Positions 7,726 to 16,603 of a DNA stretch of 64,000 nt are shown in pieces (positions within the stretch are counted from its first letter, which is position 1; every line of letters begins with the position of its first letter). Source of the DNA: Bradyrhizobium sp. AZCC 1693 (GTDB taxonomy: Bacteria > Pseudomonadota > Alphaproteobacteria > Rhizobiales > Xanthobacteraceae); NCBI RefSeq assembly GCF_036924745.1, contig NZ_JAZHSD010000001.1, positions 4,216,001-4,280,000 of the forward strand, written 5' to 3'. The notes under the pieces are model-generated. The model had not been told where the DNA came from and ran no database searches. It was given only the letters and a program-made list of their open reading frames with translations. The position numbers and the translations under genes are program-made.

Positions 7726-9834
7726 AGCCGTTCCGGTATCTCTCCTATCGTCACGATCCATAAATAGCTCGTGCATGACAGCGCGGAGCCGCATTGGGTC
7801 GACAGGCTTGTGCAGCAAAACGTATCCTCTATCCTTAGCGTCATGTAATGGTTCAGGTGCCGTATCGCCGCTGATGAGAATAGCTGGAATTGATGAACCA
7901 AACGCCGCATTAACTTGTTCAATTGCTCGGATCCCGGTCTTTCCGCTCGCAAGATGATAATCCGAGATTATAAGATCGGGGCGTTGTTGACGCTCAGCAA
8001 GTCGGATAAGTGCAGCTTCGTCGGATCCGGCGGTAAGGACGGAGTATCCCCATTTGCCAAGCAATCCGCCCATTCCCTCCTGCACAATTGGAGCATCGGC
8101 AATAACAAGAATTACCTTGCCTGCAAAAGCTGCGGGGTGAGGTGAGTCGACCGGCTCGGTGGACGTGACGCATTCATCGGCTATCGGAACCAGGATTGCG
8201 AATCGCGAACCTCGGCCCACAGTCGAAGCTAAGTCGATTTGATGGTTGAGAAGTAGGCGAAGCCTGTCGACAATAGCCAAGCCGAGCCCCAGGCCGCCGT
8301 ACCGGTTCCGTTCTGGGGTAGCAAGTTGAAAAAACTCGCCAAAGATATTCTGCTTCTGATCCTCAGGAATGCCGGGACCACTATCCCATACTTCGATGCG
8401 CAACATTTCACCGCGCCGACGACATCCGACAATGATCCCGCCCCGCAATGTATAGCGCACAGCATTGGATACCAAATTGAGCAGTATGCGTTCGAGCAGC
8501 ATGGCGTCGCTCCACACCCAGGCGTCACTTCGCCTAACGCGTAGACGCAAGCCCTTTTTTCGCGTTGCCTGATCAAACGTCGTCTCAATTTTTTGCAACA
8601 GGCGCGCGATCGGGAATTCGGTAACTTCGGGTGTAAGGATCCCAGCATCGAGCTTGGAAATATCCAGGAGCGAATTGATCATTTCATCCATTTCTTTGCG
8701 CGTTGCATCGATCAGCTCGATCGTCTTTGTCCTTTCCCCCGATTTGAGCGGTGTGCGCAGCTGTGCAACGAACAGGCCTAGTGCATGTAATGGCTGCCGC
8801 AAATCATGGCTTGCCATGGCAAGAAAGCGCGATTTTGCTGCATTGGCGAGCTCCAGCTCTTGCGTACGCTCTGCGACCTTCCGTTCGAGTTCGATCTGGG
8901 CGCGGCGCAGACTTTCCTCTCCTTTCTTGCGCACCTCGACGTCGGCGCTCAGTAACAAACTTGGAACGGTAATACTGATCAAGAACATCAACACCAACAG
9001 GAATGAAGCGTTGAGATCAGTGGTCGTGAAGGGGCCGCCGCCCGTGAGCGTCCCCCAAATGGTGATGCCTGCAAGCACCAGCGCGACCGTTGCGGTGTCA
9101 CGTGGACCGCGGCGCAGCGCCGCCCACAACAATGGCAGGATCACAAGAAAACCCAATGGATCTCGACTCGGCGTTTGCTCGATCAGGGGGCTGAAAGCAA
9201 TGAGTCCAACAGCCGTCGCTGTTGCAAGGACGCCCATCGTCTCCAAAAATTCATTGCGGTTGAAAGCATGGTAGTGGCTTGATGCCCAGAGCACAATAAC
9301 GGGGGCAATGACCAGCGCGCCGGTCACATCTCCCAGCCACCATGTGACCCAGGCGTTCGCGAAATTCGTCCGTTCGATATACCCGGCGGTTGCCAGGCTG
9401 GTCAGTCCAATGCTGGCGCTGATCGGTGTCGCGATCACGAAGCAAATCAGAGCAAACTTCGCGACAGAATTTGGCGTCGAAAAAGCATTACATCCGCTCG
9501 ACCATCGATTGATCAGGTAAGCGCCAACAACCGCTTCAAGAGAGTTACCGGTCGCAATCGCAATTGCGGTGGCAACCGAGCCGGCGGTCGTCGCATTGGC
9601 GATCACCGCTGCCGTGAAAATTGCGGGCCAAGCCCGATATCCCCACAACAGCACCGCCGCCAGCGCGACACCCGTCGGTGGCCAAATTGGCGTTGCACTG
9701 GGATGAATAGAGGCGAGAGCAAGGCCGCCTTTTGCCAGGGCGAAATAGATCACTCCAATTGCGACCAGACCGCCGGCATAGCTAATGCCTAGGCGGAAAT
9801 TTATCTCCGGCGTTAGTGATCGTGGATCGGACAT
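7720..9834 (-). CDS. MASE1-domain hybrid sensor histidine kinase
   Basis: 704 residues. Residues 15-310 form a multi-helix MASE1 sensor. A short coiled linker (RAQIELERKVAERTQELELA) leads to the HisKA domain with the phospho-accepting histidine in ASHDLRQPLHALG. The HATPase domain has NLVSNAVRY, DSGPGIP and GGLGLGLAI. A C-terminal receiver has its aspartate in LIISDYHLASG and the lysine in LLHKPVDP. A perfect FNR/FixK box lies about 57 bases upstream, suggesting induction under low oxygen. It is convergent with the response regulator, the two stop codons overlapping. The MASE1 ligand is unknown. Confidence 0.92.
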   Translation of the reverse strand: MSDPRSLTPEINFRLGISYAGGLVAIGVIYFALAKGGLALASIHPSATPIWPPTGVALAAVLLWGYRAWPAIFTAAVIANATTAGSVATAIAIATGNSLEAVVGAYLINRWSSGCNAFSTPNSVAKFALICFVIATPISASIGLTSLATAGYIERTNFANAWVTWWLGDVTGALVIAPVIVLWASSHYHAFNRNEFLETMGVLATATAVGLIAFSPLIEQTPSRDPLGFLVILPLLWAALRRGPRDTATVALVLAGITIWGTLTGGGPFTTTDLNASFLLVLMFLISITVPSLLLSADVEVRKKGEESLRRAQIELERKVAERTQELELANAAKSRFLAMASHDLRQPLHALGLFVAQLRTPLKSGERTKTIELIDATRKEMDEMINSLLDISKLDAGILTPEVTEFPIARLLQKIETTFDQATRKKGLRLRVRRSDAWVWSDAMLLERILLNLVSNAVRYTLRGGIIVGCRRRGEMLRIEVWDSGPGIPEDQKQNIFGEFFQLATPERNRYGGLGLGLAIVDRLRLLLNHQIDLASTVGRGSRFAILVPIADECVTSTEPVDSPHPAAFAGKVILVIADAPIVQEGMGGLLGKWGYSVLTAGSDEAALIRLAERQQRPDLIISDYHLASGKTGIRAIEQVNAAFGSSIPAILISGDTAPEPLHDAKDRGYVLLHKPVDPMRLRAVMHELFMDRDDRRDTGTAL

Positions 9835-9891
9835 CGTCGACGCCTAGACTAGGCAGTTGGATCGTCCACCATGACTGACTCTTTGATCTCC

Positions 9892-9905
9892 TTGATAAGG
9901 ATCAA
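9892..9905. promoter_or_regulatory. FNR/FixK box
   Basis: TTGATAAGGATCAA is a perfect TTGAT-N4-ATCAA palindrome, 57 bases upstream of the MASE1 kinase start on the minus strand. A weaker relative (TTGAC-CATT-ATCAA) occurs at 10295-10308. Confidence 0.65.
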
Positions 9906-9928
9906 AGATCGCTACTTTCCCGTTTACC

Positions 9929-10048
9929 AAGCGGTTGATCGACACTCCTACATCCGACCGGTGCGACAATGCAAAACTCGGCAAGATGCGCTTTGATCGA
10001 ATTGATCACCGCGGTCTGCTGACGGACGAAAGAGATGGCGCGTGCGAT
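9929..10048 (-). pseudogene. IS110-family transposase fragment
   Basis: About 40 residues resembling the middle of IS110 transposases (SFVRQQTAVINSIKAHLAEF, then CIVAPVG). No start, catalytic residues or ends remain, so this is a remnant. Assignment is by motif only. Confidence 0.5.
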
Positions 10049-10438
10049 GGAGCATCTCAACGCCGCCCCCACAACCCCGGCGGCCACCGCAATCGCCCTG
10101 CATAATCGCAATTCGGGTTCGTTGAGGAAACTACCCATTTCGAGTTAGCAGAACGCGCAGCTGGTAGTAAGCTTTTATCCCCGCGAAGTCTGAAAAGGGG
10201 TCATTCGCGATCGATCCCGGCGGCGTCCCAGCACGTCCCGCCGCCAACGGACATCAACCCATGAAACGGTCGGCAAACGGCCCAAAGCAATTGCTTGACC
10301 ATTATCAAGCGGCCGGCCAGGAACTCACCTCCCCGATCCAGTTACTTGAACGCGACCGCACCGCTCGACAGGGCCGTCAGTGAGAGGGATCTTGAAGTCT
10401 CGGAACTCGGCCTGCGGGACGCATAATGCGTTGCACGA
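10049..10438. other. intergenic, no gene recognised
   Basis: Contains the imperfect FNR-like site at 10295-10308 and no credible frame. Confidence 0.4.
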
Positions 10439-10645
10439 TCACCGATCATGGTTGGGGACCCATTCCTCCGCGGTTGAGTCCCAATGATGGGTGTCGTCGA
10501 AGCGTTTCCAGAGTGGCCGCCTTGGTTTGCTTTCACCCTTCTGTCGCTTTGCATTCAGTGCGCTGAGTTGGACGACGAGCGCCCCAGCCATCATCACCCA
10601 TTCGCGAGCGTTATATCGGGAGTTCCATTTGATTGTCGCGAGCAT
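10439..10645 (-). CDS. small protein of unknown function
   Basis: 68 residues starting MLATIKWNSRYNAREWVMM. A very strong ribosome site (AAGGAGG) lies six bases before the ATG at 10645, which is the main reason to call it. One weakly hydrophobic stretch (VMMAGALVVQLSAL) is followed by a basic middle and a tryptophan-containing end. No family is recognised. Confidence 0.6.
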   Translation of the reverse strand: MLATIKWNSRYNAREWVMMAGALVVQLSALNAKRQKGESKPRRPLWKRFDDTHHWDSTAEEWVPNHDR

Positions 10646-11216
10646 CGGATGCCTCCTTCAAAGTAAGAAGGCAGCCATCTTAGCCCGGACCAAGAACACA
10701 GGGATGTAAAGTACTTCACAGTCAGCCAACATCTTCGACATAGCCGCGGGCGATCCTATCAGGGCATGCGTCTGGCGGGGCTGCCGGAGGGCTGAGTGTC
10801 CCAGATCATGTCCTCTCTATCACAATGACCGGACATCATCGGGCGAGGTCGGGCAGGTCCGAAAACCTGCACAACAGCGGAAGTGGCCACCTCATTGCTA
10901 ACGCGGACGATGCGCTTTTCGAGCCGACCCAATGCCACGGGAATACCAAGTCGTCGATAGTGTACACGCGTGGTTCAGCGTCGGCGGACCGTCTCCAAAA
11001 AATTCGAGCAGGGAGGCGGGCGCCCGCCCGTTGCCCAGACCTGGCCGTCAAGGTTGGTATCATTGTCGAATTGAGCACCGTACCACTGGCATCACCGTTT
11101 CCGTTCGATGGCGACCGAAGCCCGACCGTTTCGCACAGGGATTACTACGCGCGATCTAGCGAGATTTTGGGATTATTGGTATTGGCTGGGCACCCGGCTG
11201 GCTGGGGGAGCCGCAC
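10646..11216. other. intergenic with a shared repeat block
   Basis: No convincing gene. The block TCCGAAAACCTGCACAACA near 10857-10886 recurs at about 18168-18197 and probably belongs to the dispersed repeat family. Confidence 0.4.
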
Positions 11217-11525
11217 TCAGCGTCGGCCGTTCAATGCTAGCAAATGTTGCACACATGCGGGGATATCTTTCCCCTCGACCCAGCGCTGCTTCAGCTCAGC
11301 GGCAATCTCGATTGTGATATCTCGCGACCATCCCTCGGCGGTATTGAACGCAACGATGCGCACCGGATAGCTGTACACGCCGTCCAAGAGGTCGCGGATT
11401 ACCGTCTCGCGGTAGATATCTTCGGTCTCGCCCCAGGCGCGGCCTACCCAAGCCCCAGAGGCGTCCAGTATGATGTACATGTCATGGTCCGCATCTTGCG
11501 GCACGATCGACGGCGAGCGGGGCAT
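11217..11525 (-). CDS. conserved-type protein of unknown function
   Basis: About 102 residues starting MPRSPSIVPQDADHDMYIIL. The central part (WGETEDIYRETVIRDLLDG, then YPVRIVAFNTAEGWSRDI) and the helical end (IEIAAELKQRWVEG) look like a folded alpha/beta protein with coherent codon use. No catalytic motif is visible and no domain name can be assigned. GGAGCG lies about eleven bases upstream of the ATG. It stands alone. Confidence 0.65.
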   Translation of the reverse strand: MPRSPSIVPQDADHDMYIILDASGAWVGRAWGETEDIYRETVIRDLLDGVYSYPVRIVAFNTAEGWSRDITIEIAAELKQRWVEGKDIPACVQHLLALNGRR

Positions 11526-11930
11526 AACGACAACGCTCCGAGGTGCGCTTAACCAAGGAGGCTCCAGCTACGGGAGCCATAAGGACCGCACAAAAGAGCT
11601 AGAGCGTCTGGTGACGGTGCTGGCTATGCTCGATGCGGCGAGTCGTTCCTAATGGAATTGTGGCAAGCGCTCGGGGCCCCGCGGCGAGCCGAACGAATAG
11701 CCCGGGCAATCTACGCCTAGTTCCCGGAAAGAACGACTGCTCAAAAGAGGCAATCCCTTTTTGTCGCCGGTTAGCAAATGCGCGGTCGCGGGAACGTGCC
11801 GATTACTTGCGGCAAAGTGGCATCTTCACAGTGCTTGCGGTACGTATGATCCTGCGGATCCCGGCAAAAAAGTGGCAACAAGCTTTGCCGGTGCGCTTTT
11901 GATACTTCGTTTAGTTCCTCGAGGTGACCG
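11526..11930. other. intergenic, no gene recognised
   Basis: Only short frames without ribosome sites; presumably contains the promoter of the cupin gene. Confidence 0.4.
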
Positions 11931-12365
11931 ATGCCGCTTGCGCTTATTGAAACCGGCCGTTCAAACGTGGATCTCATGCCGTCGCCGATTGAGCCATCCT
12001 GGATCATTGAAGGCAATCCGGAAGCCCGCTCTCGCGTACTATCGACCAGTGCGGACCGCGCTGCCACGACCCTGATCTGGTCCTGCACCGCGGGCAAGTT
12101 CAACTGGGACTACGATGTCGACGAGACGATCATGATCCTCGAAGGATCGATCGTACTCGAGAGCGACGGCTTGCCGCCGAAGCGCTATGGCGTCGGTGAC
12201 GTGATCTTTTTCCGCAGCGGTGCGCACGCCAAATGGCATGTCGAGGGCTATGTGAAGAAGGTCGCCTTCTTCCGCCAGACCAATCCCTTGGGGCTCGGTT
12301 TGGCCGTCCGCGCCGTTAACAAGCTCAAGCGGACATTCTCTGCCTCCCGTCCCTCGGCTTCCTGA
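11931..12365 (+). CDS. cupin-domain protein
   Basis: 144 residues with a clear ribosome site (GAGGTGACCG) before the ATG. The cupin core is visible in DYDVDETIMILEGSIVLES and the second motif in VGDVIFFRSGAHAKWHV. This looks like the DUF861/cupin_3 class of small single-domain cupins, which bind metal or small sugar acids. The second motif keeps histidines, so metal binding is possible. The C-terminal 25 residues are basic and probably disordered. Substrate unknown; no operon. Confidence 0.8.
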   Translation: MPLALIETGRSNVDLMPSPIEPSWIIEGNPEARSRVLSTSADRAATTLIWSCTAGKFNWDYDVDETIMILEGSIVLESDGLPPKRYGVGDVIFFRSGAHAKWHVEGYVKKVAFFRQTNPLGLGLAVRAVNKLKRTFSASRPSAS

Positions 12366-12845
12366 TTGCTCTTCGGTCATTCGGAGCATTCGAATGTTGC
12401 TCGGCCGCGACGTGCGAGCGCCTAGTGGCGGCGGCGCAGGCCGAGACTTCACGCCAACTCGCGATCGTCAATAAGGCCGCACATGACGATAACTAAGGGA
12501 CAGGCTATGGCAGATTAGACCTGGATCCACGAAGGTGCTCGATCGAGATACATGATAGGGCGATCGGTGAAGATGGCGGCGGCGGTCTGAGTAAGCAGGC
12601 TGCAGAACTCCAAGCAACGCGGCGCTGCCAAGTACGTTGGTGGCAGTTGCTCTACATGGGCTTGAATTGCTCTCCGCTCGAGCGCTGGGAATGGGCGCAC
12701 TATTGCTTACCCCATGCTCCCAACAATATTTGCCTTCACCGTTTGGACCATTTCGGGATTTGCATCCTAGGGAGCCATCGGGAATTGCCGCTATGGGTCA
12801 ATAGGCGACACAGGGCTTGGGATAAGCCGTCCCCTGAGGCGCGCC
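12366..12845. other. intergenic, no gene recognised
   Basis: Small frames on both strands have no ribosome sites or recognisable sequence. Confidence 0.4.
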
Positions 12846-13082
12846 TTACTCTTTGAGGGAGGTCGTTTCGACGACTGCCAAGACCCTGAGGACAGGTCCG
12901 TCGCCGTCGCGGACCTCAATCACAACGCGTCCATCTGCGTGGCGATAGGTTAAGTCCTTGACGGCTTGACCGACGGTTTTGAGCGCGTCGTTCCGCGCGA
13001 TGGTGGCGCTGGGCAGTTCCTCGCCCGCTTCGTCTCTAAGGATGCCACTGGCATCGTGGAAATCAAAATAGAACCTTGCCAT
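12846..13082 (-). CDS. DUF6894-type small protein
   Basis: 78 residues from the ATG at 13082 (MARFYFDFHDASGILRDEAG). The pattern of an aromatic N-terminal strand, a D-E-x-G turn, ELPSATIARNDA and a final valine-rich strand is that of the small DUF6894 proteins abundant in Bradyrhizobiaceae. Function is unknown. A related protein lies at 20477-20680. The frame remains open upstream to 13289, but that extension has no family resemblance. Confidence 0.7.
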   Translation of the reverse strand: MARFYFDFHDASGILRDEAGEELPSATIARNDALKTVGQAVKDLTYRHADGRVVIEVRDGDGPVLRVLAVVETTSLKE

Positions 13083-13128
13083 TAGCCGATCCGCAGTCGT
13101 TTCAATGCGCGGTCTTCTAGACAGAGAA

Positions 13129-13455
13129 TTATGAAGCCTCTTTGACGCTTCCGTCTGTCCGGTGGCCGACCGAGAATTGATGTCGCTTTGCGTGGACAAG
13201 GACATCTCCGACGTCCCCTTCGGTAGGGTTCTCTTTGGCTGAGCGACCGACTTTCGGCCCACTGGCGCTGCGAGATTTCGTTCGACCAATCGCCGCAGGA
13301 ACGGCTTTCATCGTGTAGCACCTGGCGCACTCGAAGACGCGGTTCTCGAATCCTCTCATGCCGGGGTCTACACGCTGCAAATCCATGCATTCCCGACACG
13401 TCGGGCAGCGAGGACGTTCGGTCGGCAACAGTTGAGGTAATCCATTTCCGCGCAT
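13129..13455 (-). CDS. small zinc-ribbon-like protein
   Basis: About 108 residues. The ATG at 13455 is preceded by GGGAGAG five bases upstream. A four-cysteine pattern, CPTC at the N-terminus and CARC about 30 residues later, with a conserved-looking middle (MRGFENRVFECARC), suggests a zinc ribbon. The C-terminal half is basic and low in hydrophobic residues. Function unknown. Confidence 0.6.
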   Translation of the reverse strand: MRGNGLPQLLPTERPRCPTCRECMDLQRVDPGMRGFENRVFECARCYTMKAVPAAIGRTKSRSASGPKVGRSAKENPTEGDVGDVLVHAKRHQFSVGHRTDGSVKEAS

Positions 13456-13463
13456 GGACACTC

Positions 13464-13504
13464 TCCCAGTGAGCTATCCCTGCCTCCCAGTGAGCTATCC
13501 CTGC
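13464..13504. repeat. 21-bp direct tandem repeat
   Basis: TCCCAGTGAGCTATCCCTGC occurs twice in succession just upstream of the zinc-ribbon gene start, probably a replication-slippage duplication within its leader. Confidence 0.7.
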
Positions 13505-13621
13505 GTTAAAAATATATCAAAAACATGTTGGCGTCTGTACGGTATCCGACAGGAGCTCCTCCAATTCAGGACATAGGACATTTGAGGATCGCAGGTTACC
13601 CATGCAGGCCGGATGTCCGTT

Positions 13622-13710
13622 GTGGGTCATTAGCGTTGTTTTGAAGGTCGGCTTGTCATTTCCGGTCTACCGTCAACTTCAGACATGTCGCTGCGCTGGC
13701 CGACGTTATG
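13622..13710. repeat. dispersed intergenic repeat, copy 3
   Basis: GTGGGTCATTAGCGTTGTTT, CATTTCCGGTCTACCGTCAA and CAGACATGTCGCTG follow in the same order as in the other copies. Confidence 0.6.
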
Positions 13711-13746
13711 TGCCAACAACTGACCTTCGTTTTGATTTGCGTTAGC

Positions 13747-14040
13747 TTACGCAAGTCCCGCGATGATCTTGTCAACGTCCGCTTCCGGGAACACCTTGAC
13801 CGAAGTCGTCCGTACGTTCCCGATGGCGGCCAGCGACAAGAGAAACTTGGCCATGGCCTCATCGTCGGTGGCCTCGGTGTGGATGATGAGGTCATATGTT
13901 CCCATGGCGAGATAGCCGGCCTTGATGTCAACGCCAAACTTTTTGCCCAACTCCCTGGCGGCCGCTCGACGCTGCGGTATTTCCTTGATGGTCCGAACAC
14001 CTTGCTCGGTGAAATTGCAGAGAAGCATGTACGTGGACAT
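13747..14040 (-). CDS. GYD domain-containing protein
   Basis: 97 residues from an ATG with AGGAGAA upstream. It matches the small GYD family: an N-terminal LLCNFTEQGVRTIKE strand-helix, the signature region around GYLAMGTYDLIIHTEA, and the ferredoxin-like fold pattern. Members are stand-alone cytoplasmic proteins of unknown function. No operon neighbour. Confidence 0.85.
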   Translation of the reverse strand: MSTYMLLCNFTEQGVRTIKEIPQRRAAARELGKKFGVDIKAGYLAMGTYDLIIHTEATDDEAMAKFLLSLAAIGNVRTTSVKVFPEADVDKIIAGLA

Positions 14041-14402
14041 GGCGATTCTCCTTTGACAAAGAAGCAATGGACTTAACGGGTCCACGTCGTGGATTATGCC
14101 ACACTGCCTGACCCCGCCCAACCACCGAGATCCCTCAGGACGGCTCGAAGCGGCTAGGGGTCACGAGCGTCGTCCGCTGCGATAGACGGCGGCCTGACGA
14201 TTTCCGCTGTGCCCCGTCAGCGACCAGGGTCGTATGGCGGTGCAATATGTCGCGAAGGGCACATAAGCGGAAGAACTGTTCAGTAGCACAGTGCGGCTTC
14301 CTGTCCGTGAGCAGACGCCTTAACGTCAAGGCACCTAGCCTTGCTTGCACCGTGAGGATAGAGCAGTGGTTCGTAGTGTCAGTCGCACCAGGCTTTGCAT
14401 CC
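14041..14402. other. intergenic, no gene recognised
   Basis: Frames here overlap the end of the binding-protein gene in other phases and show no independent support. Confidence 0.4.
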
Positions 14403-15242
14403 TTACTGGAGACCTGCGCCGGAAGCGGGTAGATGGGTAATGCCATACTTCGCGTAGATCTGCGCTGGTATCCGCTGCTCGACCACTCGTGATACCGCAG
14501 CATCCACGGCTGCAAGCAGCGCATCGTCCGCTCGGCGAAGCCCGACTGAAACACTCCAGCGCAGTGCCGGTTCTGGCTCGTATCCGTCGGGTATCCTTAC
14601 TGCCGTGCTGGGGTGTTCGTGCCGATACCAGCCGACAATCACGGGGTTTGTGGCGCCGACTTCGATTTCGCCTGCCTCGATCGCGGCAATTATGTCTTCT
14701 TGAGAGGCGAAGACCGAAACGCGGAAGCCGCGTTTGGCTAGCCACTCGTGCTCGACGGTGCCAACCATGACGCCAATCTTCTGACCGTGCAAATCCTCAA
14801 GCCGACGAACCGAAGATCGAGATGAAATGACGAGGACAACACCGCTGTCTGCGTAAGGTCTCGAATAGCGAAGAGGTAGATGGGTTGTCAGCGGCCCGGT
14901 AAGTCCCTCCCGATCGTAGCTTGCGGCGGAGGCGACGACGTCCATCAAGAAATCGCAATCCGAGTTCTTAATATCACGGGCGTTTCGAACCCAGGTCACA
15001 CCGAGCTCAAATCCCATCTCGTGCGCCAAAACTTCCGCGAGTTCGACTTCGAACCCGGCAAGACCGCCTCTATCGGTGAGGTTCGAATAAGGGAGTGCGG
15101 ATGGGTTGGCGCAGAGGCGTAGGATACCATTCTGCCGCACCTCTGCCAGTGATGCAGCGTCCGCACGGTGTGTTGTGCCTTGGGCGATGAGCGTCGCGAG
15201 TATGGCGATAGCAGCACTGCCAGGGATCAGACCATGGGGCAT
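14403..15242 (-). CDS. periplasmic solute-binding protein (SBP_bac_3 type)
   Basis: About 279 residues from the ATG at 15242 (GGAG eight bases upstream). The N-terminus is a signal peptide (GLIPGSAAIAILATLIAQG). The mature protein begins SLAEVRQNGILRLCANPSAL and has the two-lobe pattern of family 3 binding proteins, including SNLTDRGGLAGFEVELAEVL and a glycine-rich GQKIGVMVGTVEHEWL. The CANPSALPYSN start recalls the quinoprotein dehydrogenase-associated subgroup (XoxJ-like), but no such dehydrogenase is in the window. No ABC permease is adjacent, so its partner is unknown. Confidence 0.82.
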   Translation of the reverse strand: MPHGLIPGSAAIAILATLIAQGTTHRADAASLAEVRQNGILRLCANPSALPYSNLTDRGGLAGFEVELAEVLAHEMGFELGVTWVRNARDIKNSDCDFLMDVVASAASYDREGLTGPLTTHLPLRYSRPYADSGVVLVISSRSSVRRLEDLHGQKIGVMVGTVEHEWLAKRGFRVSVFASQEDIIAAIEAGEIEVGATNPVIVGWYRHEHPSTAVRIPDGYEPEPALRWSVSVGLRRADDALLAAVDAAVSRVVEQRIPAQIYAKYGITHLPASGAGLQ

Positions 15243-15420
15243 CAACGAGGCTCCAGATTCCAAAGTCGCGCGCCGAGGCAAGTATTCACCCACCTTAAAT
15301 GGTAGCGGTGTCGTCAGGCGACAACCCGAGTACCGCCGCCTGCCGTCAACACGATCAGTTGCCCCGCTCCTCACATCTGAGGTTCGCATCTAGGCGCGAT
15401 CGGAAGCGGGCTGCCTAGGT
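15243..15420. other. intergenic leader of the binding-protein gene
   Basis: The reading frame continues upstream to 15389 without resemblance to the family. No other feature seen. Confidence 0.3.
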
Positions 15421-15540
15421 CGCCTTAGGGTCAAAAGGCGAAATCCAGTCTGGCCTGCGTCACTTCCGCTTTGCCCACGAGAACCGACATCGCTCATCGT
15501 GCTCGGCACGTCTGAAGTGGGCCAACGCACTAAATCGCTG
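15421..15540. repeat. dispersed intergenic repeat, copy 4, at the left end of an IS91-like element
   Basis: TAGGGTCAAAAGGCGAAATC, then CACTTCCGCTTTGCCCACGA, ACCGACATCG, and CACGTCTGAAGTGGGCCA. The element's left end begins right after GGGCCA, as it does in the copy at 33865. Confidence 0.6.
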
Positions 15541-15670
15541 CGCGATAGCCCGCTGCGCGGGGAGCCCGACCGCGAGCACGGTAGCCGGGGTCAAGATCGT
15601 CGATAGCGCGCGGGTCGCCCTGTCTTGAAGATCGAGGTGTCGTCAACCTCATTCAAGACAGGAGTTTCCT

Positions 15671-16591
15671 ATGAGTACGGATGCTGTCAGCCCGCTGCGC
15701 CAGCGCATGATCGAGGACATGAATGCGCGCAAGCTCTGTGCGGGCACGCAGAGAGGCCATATCAGCAGTTGCAAGCGGTTCGCGGCGTTTGTGAAGCAGT
15801 CCCCCGACACGGCCACACTTGAGGACATCCGCCGCTTCCAGCTGCACCTGGCCGAGACGGGCGCGAGCATCTGCAACCGCAACCGCATCATGACCGGGTT
15901 GCGGTTCTTGTTCCGCGTGACGCTGCGCCGATTGGACCTTGCGGCCGAGATCTATCATCTCCGCGAGCCTCAGAAGATCCCGCTGGTGATGAGCCAGGAT
16001 GAGACGCGGCGCCTGCTGGCCGTCGCCGGCAGCCTCAAGGCCCGCCTCCTGCTCAGCCTCGGCTATGGCTGCGGGTTGCGCGCCGGCGAGGTGGTGCGGC
16101 TCAAGGTCAAGCATATCGACAGCGCGCAGAAGATCATTCGCATCGAGCAGTCCAAGGGGCGCAAGGACCGTAATGTCATGCTGTCGTCAAAGACGCTCGA
16201 TCTGTTGCGGCAATGGTGGAAGGCGCGCCCATCGCGTCACGATGCGCAAACGCCCGTGCCGGAACGCTGGCTGTTTCCCGGCACCAGGGCCGGCAAGCCC
16301 ATGACCACCCGCCAGCTCAACCGCCTGTTTCATGAGGCGGCCGATGCGGCCGGGATCAGGAAGGGCGTGACGCTGCACGCGCTGCGCCACAGCTTCGCGA
16401 CCCACCTGCTGGAGGACGGCACCGATATCAGATTCATCCAGGCGCTGCTGGGTCACGACAAACTGGACACGACGGCGCGCTATACCCGTGTCGCCACCGG
16501 CATGATCGCGGCGATCGAAAGCCCGCTCGACCGGCTGTCGCAGCCTCGCAAGAGACCCAGGAAGAGCAGGAAGAACCCGCCGCCGGCGTAA
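15671..16591 (+). CDS. tyrosine recombinase associated with IS91-like element
   Basis: 306 residues. The N-terminal SAM-like core-binding domain (LRQRMIEDMNARKLCAGTQR) is followed by the catalytic domain with the arginine in YGCGLRAGEVVRLKV, the lysine region SKGRKDR, the HxxR box LHALRHSFATHLL, and the nucleophile tyrosine in LLGHDKLDTTARYTRV. All catalytic residues are present. In IS91-family relatives such a recombinase is carried upstream of the transposase; its role is probably resolution or site selection, which is not settled. Confidence 0.88.
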   Translation: MSTDAVSPLRQRMIEDMNARKLCAGTQRGHISSCKRFAAFVKQSPDTATLEDIRRFQLHLAETGASICNRNRIMTGLRFLFRVTLRRLDLAAEIYHLREPQKIPLVMSQDETRRLLAVAGSLKARLLLSLGYGCGLRAGEVVRLKVKHIDSAQKIIRIEQSKGRKDRNVMLSSKTLDLLRQWWKARPSRHDAQTPVPERWLFPGTRAGKPMTTRQLNRLFHEAADAAGIRKGVTLHALRHSFATHLLEDGTDIRFIQALLGHDKLDTTARYTRVATGMIAAIESPLDRLSQPRKRPRKSRKNPPPA

Positions 16592-16603
16592 CGGCCGGGA
16601 GCT

